This document shows positions 24,221 through 28,167 of a DNA stretch of 28,167 nucleotides, one piece after another. Under the pieces are notes generated by a model. It was not told where the DNA came from, searched no databases, and worked only from the letters and a program-made list of their open reading frames with translations. A program made the translations under genes and the position numbers. The first letter of the stretch is position 1; each line of letters begins with the position of its first letter. Origin of the DNA: DUMC01 sp035362115 (GTDB lineage Bacteria; Bacillota; Clostridia; Acetivibrionales; DUMC01); assembly GCA_035362115.1 (NCBI GenBank), contig DAOSDD010000024.1, forward strand, positions 1-28,167, in the 5' to 3' direction.

Positions 24221-24596
24221 ATGAAATCATCCAAAAGAAATTTTTTACTAAGAAATAATATTATAAAAAAATGCTAGGTTTGCTATTTTTGAGTTTATGG
24301 TAGTTTTTATTATATTAAGTGTATTAGTAGCTTTAGCATTAAGGATTTATAGTACGATTGAAACTGACTTAGTCAAAAAAATACTAGAAAATAATAAACT
24401 CCTATTACTAAACGCCTTACAAATCTACTTAATTGAAGTTGGCATACCGGAAGGTGGCAAAGCCCCTCCCGGGGGCTGGAAACAAGCCATAATGCCATAT
24501 CTTCAGGAATGGCCTTCACACCCTCTTGGTATACTTGGCGACTATGTAATATCAGGAACTTACCCTGATTACAAAGTAGAATTTGTTCCTGAATAA
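24221..24596 (+). pseudogene. Second pilin-like gene, frameshifted in an A7 run
   Basis: The frame from 24297 to 24596 encodes a pilin helix and globular part (MVVFIILSVLVALALRIY ... GGWKQAIMPYLQEWPSHPLG). Reading upstream in that frame gives ARFAIFEF, which completes a pilin N terminus with Glu at +5, but then a stop is met at 24264. A basic leader, MKSSKRNFLLRNNIIKK, starts with ATG at 24221 in another frame and meets the pilin frame exactly at the seven A residues 24265-24271. Deleting one A joins leader and helix in one frame. The residue before the cleavage point would be Arg (AGG) instead of Gly (GGG in one step). This looks like a decayed or slippage-dependent pilin gene; a sequencing error cannot be excluded. 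Confidence 0.7.
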
Positions 24597-24645
24597 ATTA
24601 TGGAAAAAGTACTTTATTTTGTACATATAATTTTGTAAGCGAAAT

Positions 24646-24680
24646 AGCCTTAGATAAAATCTGAGGCTTTATCTGTTTGC
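24646..24680 (+). terminator. Terminator after the pilin locus
   Basis: AGCCTTA pairs with TGAGGCT (one G-U), followed by TTATCTGTTT. It lies about 50 bases after the second pilin-like gene. The group II intron begins within a few bases of its tail. Confidence 0.65.
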
Positions 24681-24685
24681 GGGGC

Positions 24686-25652
24686 ATGTTGCCCAGCCGA
24701 TGGTTTGAAAGAAAACCTGTCGCCCAGTTAGCGGGAAGACAAGCTGTAAGCAAGGGCGTCTCTAGTGATGGAGGGGTCTGAAGGAAGCTGATGGCGGTTG
24801 ATTGGAGCGGAGCGCAAGCGATCCAGTGTTGGCATAATTGAGCGGATAACCCTGCAGAGAGTGGGAAAGTCCAAAGGCTAATTTAGCTCATAATGTTAGG
24901 ATGGTCGTTTCAACAACAGGCGAAGCAACTTAACCTCGGAAGTGCTGTACTCGAAGCTGTTAAATCCATCTTCAAGCGAAAGCAAGAGGTGGAGGAGGGT
25001 GCAGTATGCAGATGACGTCGTAGTAGTGAATAAACCTAAGCCTGAGAAAGCTGGTAACAGACTGGAGGATATAAACTTAGGTGACATGGGACATGGTTTC
25101 CATGACCATAGCTACTCAAAAGGTGGCTATGGGTGCGAAGGACGGAAGGAATTCAAAGTGAATTCAACAACTGAAACAAGGGACTCCGAAGGTGCTTGAA
25201 CGAAGGCTGAAATGCTGGAAGAAACGAAGGAACGGCATAAAAGAACTTGCTGTGAATTACGATGGCACGAACATGAAGTACTTGGCGGAAGGAAGATAGA
25301 TTGCCTTGAGCTAGAAACGTCAACGGAAACTAAGGAAGAACATGTAGGAAGAACAAGTTACAGGGAAGGGATACCACAGGACCGGAGGTGGAACATGAAG
25401 AAATGGTACAGCCTGATTGATAAGATATATCAACCTGAAAATTTAACAAAAGCCTTCAAACGGGTAAAACGAAACCAAGGAGCCCCAGGAATAGATGGTG
25501 AGACGGTTGAAGATTTTAACGTTAAGCTTGAGGAGAATATTGAGTTCCTTCATGGGAAACTGAAAACCAACACATATGAACCAAGCCCGGTAAAGAGAGT
25601 AGAGATAGAGAAACCGGATGGAGGCAAAAGATTGCTAGGCATACCCACGGTC
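24686..25652 (+). mobile_element. Group II intron, 5' part (RNA domains and start of the encoded reverse transcriptase)
   Basis: From about 24686 the sequence reads like the 5' ribozyme region of a bacterial group II intron: GTTGCCCAGCC, then GCAAGGGCGTC at 24750 and GGTCTGAAGGAAGCTGATGGC at 24774. The last two resemble domain I of well-studied group IIC introns. There is no credible protein gene until the maturase ATG at 25395, so 24597-25394 is RNA-structured DNA. The exact 5' end is uncertain because the usual GUGYG start is not seen. Position directly after a terminator hairpin is the preferred target of group IIC introns. The 3' part (rest of the ORF, domains V and VI) is not present before the inserted element. 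Confidence 0.75.
25395..25650 (+). pseudogene. Group II intron reverse transcriptase/maturase, N-terminal fragment interrupted by an insertion
   Basis: The ATG at 25395 follows GGAGGTGGAAC. About 85 codons match the N terminus of intron-encoded reverse transcriptases: MKKWYSLIDKIYQPENLTK, then KRVKRNQGAPGIDGETV (RT0/RT1 region) and VEIEKPDGGKRLLGIPTV. In intact proteins this last motif is followed by 'RDRVVQQAL'-type sequence. Here homology stops after GIPTV and the frame runs into unrelated DNA of the next element, ending at 25739. Full maturases have about 400 or more residues. The remaining part, with the YADD active site, X and endonuclease domains, may lie beyond the right edge of the window on the far side of the insertion. 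Confidence 0.82.
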
Positions 25653-25653
25653 A

Positions 25654-25666
25654 GTGCAAATTGCAC
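25654..25666. repeat. Palindrome at the left edge of the serine-recombinase element
   Basis: GTGCAA and TTGCAC are exact 6-base inverted arms around a single A, lying at or within a few bases of the point where maturase homology stops. Short near-palindromes of this kind occur at attachment sites of large serine recombinases, so it may be part of the attL site. The GTG of the palindrome is also the first possible start codon of the next gene. Confidence 0.5.
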
Positions 25667-25980
25667 AAAAGTTCAATACCCTTTTGGGAAATGCCACGAT
25701 TACACACCCATTTCATCCATTATGTGGCCAGGGATATGAATTACTGAAAATAAAGGAGGTGAATGGAACACGTTTGTACTCACTACGAACGGATTCCGGT
25801 GTCATGTGTGTTCCTGAATCCTGGACAGATCGGAAAGTTCAGCCAGAAAACGTTCAAAACTCGCGTAAAATTCCCTTTGATGCATTAACTTTAAGAGAAT
25901 TGGCGCAGCTTATTCAAGCTATTGAAGGTTTACCAATAACAGAGAAAAAAAGTGTTGACAAAGTTAATAAAGAGAGATAA
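25654..25980 (+). CDS. DUF5372-like small protein of the serine-recombinase element
   Basis: The product has up to 108 residues. A central segment (ITHPFHPLCGQGYELLKI, then a VPESWTD motif) is the pattern I associate with DUF5372 proteins, found beside recombinases of this type. Function is unknown; the THPFHPL beginning resembles a small beta-barrel protein. The start is uncertain: GTG at 25654 falls in the terminal palindrome and lacks a Shine-Dalgarno site, and no better in-frame start precedes the conserved segment except a TTG near 25684. The next gene begins nine bases after the stop codon, so the genes are probably co-transcribed. Confidence 0.68.
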   Translation: MQIAQKFNTLLGNATITHPFHPLCGQGYELLKIKEVNGTRLYSLRTDSGVMCVPESWTDRKVQPENVQNSRKIPFDALTLRELAQLIQAIEGLPITEKKSVDKVNKER

Positions 25981-25989
25981 AATCTTAAC

Positions 25990-26340
25990 ATGAATAACAA
26001 TGATAAGATAACACTAAGGAAAGTACCTACACGAGAATTAAAGGAGCGTAAAGCACAGATTTTAAGCTCGTTGCCACCAATGGATGACATTATACGGGGT
26101 TCTCTCATCACACGTTCCATAAAATGTGGCAAGCCCAATTGTCGATGTGCTACCGGTGATGGGCATAAGAGTTTTTATCTGTCTTCCTACTACCATGGTA
26201 ATACCTATATGGATTATGTTCCAAAATCGTGGGAAGCTTGGATAAGTAAAGGTATAAAAAATTATGGGGTCATACAGGATCTCCTCTCAGAATTAACGGA
26301 AATCAACCTGGAACTGTTCAGACGCAGAGGAAAGAAATAA
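25990..26340 (+). CDS. DUF6788-like protein of the serine-recombinase element
   Basis: The 116-residue product contains the characteristic block GSLITRSIKCGKPNCRCATGD. Its cysteine cluster C-x4-C-x-C may bind a metal. A GHKSFYLSSYYHGNTYMDYVP segment follows, with C-terminal helices (ISKGIKNYGVIQDLLSELTE). This is the layout I know for DUF6788 proteins accompanying serine recombinases. Its role is not established; a DNA-binding or recombination-directionality function is only inference from context. It lies between the DUF5372-like gene and the recombinase on the same strand. Confidence 0.72.
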   Translation: MNNNDKITLRKVPTRELKERKAQILSSLPPMDDIIRGSLITRSIKCGKPNCRCATGDGHKSFYLSSYYHGNTYMDYVPKSWEAWISKGIKNYGVIQDLLSELTEINLELFRRRGKK

Positions 26341-26371
26341 TCCTTTGTATACCCTAAATGAAAGGGTGGCT

Positions 26372-26863
26372 ATGATGTCCAGTTCAACATTAATTGCTTT
26401 GGTAGGAAATGATGTCCACAAGGCAGACGAACTTGTTACAGTTTTTGCGGGGTTGGTTCTTTCTTTCCTTCAAGCAATGCATAAGGAGGGAGAGAGTAAT
26501 GGAAACATCATCGAAAGTTCGGACGGAACATCTGAATCGAATGGCAATAGTGTACATTCGACAGTCGACTCTGACTCAGGTACGATTCAACAGGGAGAGC
26601 ACGGAGCGCCAGTATGCGCTTCAGGAGAAGGCATTAAGTCTAGGGTGGTCACAGGAGCAGATACAGGTGATAGACGAAGATCTAGGGATCTCGGGATCAG
26701 GTCGTTCTCAGCGCCAGGGATTCCAGCAACTTGTTGCAAAGGTTTCCCTTGGAGAAGTTGGAGGAATTTTTGGTCTGGAAGTTTCACGTCTGGCACGCTC
26801 TTCGGCGGATCTATCAAGGCTTCTGGAACTTTGCGGCCTATTTGGCACAATCGTAGTGGATGA
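26372..26863 (+). CDS. Possible small ORF overlapping the recombinase start
   Basis: An ATG at 26372 with AAAGGGTGG upstream opens a 163-residue frame. The first 42 residues (MMSSSTLIALVGNDVHKADELVTVFAGLVLSFLQAMHKEGE) lie before the recombinase start and look like a plausible helical small protein. The remaining 120 residues overlap the recombinase in another frame and are Ser/Gly/Arg-rich, as expected of a shadow frame. A real gene may end earlier in relatives, or only the first part is meaningful. I do not recognise the family. Confidence 0.3.
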   Translation: MMSSSTLIALVGNDVHKADELVTVFAGLVLSFLQAMHKEGESNGNIIESSDGTSESNGNSVHSTVDSDSGTIQQGEHGAPVCASGEGIKSRVVTGADTGDRRRSRDLGIRSFSAPGIPATCCKGFPWRSWRNFWSGSFTSGTLFGGSIKASGTLRPIWHNRSG

Positions 26864-28167
26864 AGACGGTATCTATGACCTGAGCGATTTTAATGATCGC
26901 CTCATATTAGGGTTCAAGGGTACAATGAGTGAAGCAGAACTTCATTTTCTTAGAACTCGTATGCTTGGAGGAAAAAAGAACAAGGCAAAAAAGGGAGAAT
27001 TACGTTTTCCTTTACCCGTAGGGTATGTATACGATGCTGATGGTCAAACAGTTATGGATCCGGACGAAGAAGTTCAAATAGCCGTACATAATGTTTTTAA
27101 AGCTTTCAAATCCAGCGGCAGCGCTTATGGTGTAGTCCAGTATTTTGTGCAAAACAACCTTCAGTTTCCCAAAAGGGCATATGGAGGGGCATGGGCAGGA
27201 AAGCTTGTTTGGGGGAGGCTTACACATAGCCGGGTACTTGGAATATTATACAATCCAGCTTATGCAGGTGCATATGTATACGGGAGGTATCGTGATCAAA
27301 AACAGGTTAATCCTCAAGGATTGTTTATTCACCATACAGTCCGCTTGCCCAAAGAGAAGTGGGAAGTTTTTATTCCAGACCACCATACATGCTATATTAC
27401 ATGGGAAATGTATGAGGAAAACCATAAGCAATTACAAAACAACCGTACCAATATTGAGAAAAGTGGTCCAGCCCGGGAAGGTATTGCATTGCTGCAAGGG
27501 CTAATACTATGTGGAAAATGCGGGCGGCGTATGACAGTTCGATACACTGGTAATGGCGGTATTGCTCCTGTATATGAATGCAAGGGAAGATGGGAGCATG
27601 GTGTAAAAGCCACATGTACTACAGTTTCTGCTCCAATTATTGATAAAGCAGTATCAAATAGACTTATGCAGGTTATGCAGCCGGCAGAACTGGAGCTTGC
27701 CATTGAGGTTATGGATAAATTATTGGAAGAGGCATATGATGCAGACAAAGGATGGAAGCTGTCACTAGAGCGTGCAAAGTATGAGGTAGATCGTGCTGAA
27801 CGCCAGTACCAACTGGTAGAACCTGAAAACCGTTTAGTTGTGCGAAGCCTGGAGTCCCGATGGAACGAAAAACTGGCAGAGTTAACACGAATTGAAGAGG
27901 AATATGCAAAACACCGCTCCCGGCAAAGTTGGCGACCTACAGAGCAAGATAAAAATATGATCCTTTCTTTAGCAAAAGAGCTGCCTCGTATCTGGAATGC
28001 ACAAACCACTACAGCTAAAGAAAAGAAACGAATTCTACGTGTCCTTATAGAAGATATTACAGTGTTTGCAGAGCCAAGACAACCTAATGTCCGACTAGGG
28101 CTTAGATGGAGGAATCACTGCAGTGAGGAAATTTATACAACGAAACCTCTGCCAAAAGGAACAGCTC
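26499..28167 (+). CDS. Large serine recombinase (3' end outside window)
   Basis: The ATG at 26499 follows AAGGAGGG by nine bases; 556 codons are open to the window edge. The N-terminal resolvase domain shows catalytic Ser23 in VYIRQST. It also has IDEDLGISGSGRSQRQGFQ, the active-site arginine motif LEVSRLARSSADL near residue 110, and the long helix start GTMSEAELHFLRTRM. A recombinase DNA-binding domain follows (GYVYDADGQTVMDPDEEV, then RVLGILYNPAYAGAYVYGR). Then a zinc ribbon (CGKCGRRM, later CxxC-like partners near residue 365-375) and a coiled-coil stretch with many Glu and Arg (about 400-490) complete the visible part. All catalytic residues are present, so the enzyme is probably able to integrate and excise its element. 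It is likely translated after the two DUF genes. Confidence 0.9.
   Translation, partial: METSSKVRTEHLNRMAIVYIRQSTLTQVRFNRESTERQYALQEKALSLGWSQEQIQVIDEDLGISGSGRSQRQGFQQLVAKVSLGEVGGIFGLEVSRLARSSADLSRLLELCGLFGTIVVDEDGIYDLSDFNDRLILGFKGTMSEAELHFLRTRMLGGKKNKAKKGELRFPLPVGYVYDADGQTVMDPDEEVQIAVHNVFKAFKSSGSAYGVVQYFVQNNLQFPKRAYGGAWAGKLVWGRLTHSRVLGILYNPAYAGAYVYGRYRDQKQVNPQGLFIHHTVRLPKEKWEVFIPDHHTCYITWEMYEENHKQLQNNRTNIEKSGPAREGIALLQGLILCGKCGRRMTVRYTGNGGIAPVYECKGRWEHGVKATCTTVSAPIIDKAVSNRLMQVMQPAELELAIEVMDKLLEEAYDADKGWKLSLERAKYEVDRAERQYQLVEPENRLVVRSLESRWNEKLAELTRIEEEYAKHRSRQSWRPTEQDKNMILSLAKELPRIWNAQTTTAKEKKRILRVLIEDITVFAEPRQPNVRLGLRWRNHCSEEIYTTKPLPKGTA

Larger units (their letters stand above)
25652..28167 (+). 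mobile_element. Serine-recombinase mobile element inserted in the intron ORF (left end and genes; right end outside window)
   Basis: The element starts where maturase homology ends, at about 25650-25655. It carries co-directional, tightly spaced genes: a DUF5372-like protein, a DUF6788-like protein, possibly a small ORF, and a large serine recombinase. The interior is visibly less AT-rich than the chromosomal genes, which suggests acquired DNA. The left edge holds the palindrome GTGCAA-A-TTGCAC. The right boundary is not in the window, so the size is unknown. Confidence 0.75.

Noticed and set aside
24942..25199. Plus-strand frames of 60-85 codons within 24890-25390
   Set aside because: They lie in the ribozyme part of the group II intron, lack ribosome sites and recognisable motifs, and the maturase starts only at 25395.
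27392..28009. 205-codon minus-strand frame opposite the recombinase
   Set aside because: The plus strand encodes a recombinase with all expected motifs over this span; the minus frame is its shadow.

Overview
The window looks like chromosome of a low-GC, endospore-forming member of the Clostridia. The evidence is a germination protease gene (gpr), AT-rich intergenic DNA, strong AGGAGG-type ribosome binding sites, SLH-anchored surface proteins, and gram-positive c-di-AMP and glycine riboswitches. A cellulolytic Ruminiclostridium/Acetivibrio-like relative would fit, but the genus is inference and not read from a marker gene.

Layout: (1) 3-12179 is the 3' part of a giant secreted surface-protein gene. 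At least 4058 residues of repeated beta-sandwich modules end in a proline-rich linker and three SLH motifs. (2) 12670-13602 encodes a response regulator with a receiver domain and a GGDEF-like output domain carrying the variant signature GGDDF. (3) A consensus promoter at 13741 and a c-di-AMP (ydaO-type) riboswitch at about 13823-14015 lead into a secreted SH3b3-NlpC/P60 peptidoglycan hydrolase. (4) comEC and holA form a short operon that ends at a terminator shared with the convergent rpsT gene. (5) gpr follows, then a consensus promoter, a tandem glycine riboswitch with a terminator-like hairpin, and serA. (6) A small, apparently decaying type IV pilin locus follows: the N-terminal cysteine domain of a prepilin peptidase, one intact pilin-like gene, and a second pilin-like gene broken by a one-base shift in a run of seven A. 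(7) The right end holds nested mobile DNA. A group II intron sits just after a terminator-like hairpin, and its reverse transcriptase reading frame is interrupted about 85 codons in by a serine-recombinase element. That element encodes a DUF5372-like protein, a DUF6788-like protein, a possible small ORF and a large serine recombinase that runs off the window.

Two cell-envelope or metabolic genes carry ligand-sensing leaders. The hydrolase fits the known link between c-di-AMP and wall turnover. serA under a glycine riboswitch would tie serine/glycine synthesis to its end product. The parts most worth checking are the nested element with a palindromic left edge, the two riboswitch arrangements, and the degenerate pilin locus. 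I found no tRNA, rRNA or CRISPR array, and I cannot claim a clearly new defence or biosynthetic system here.
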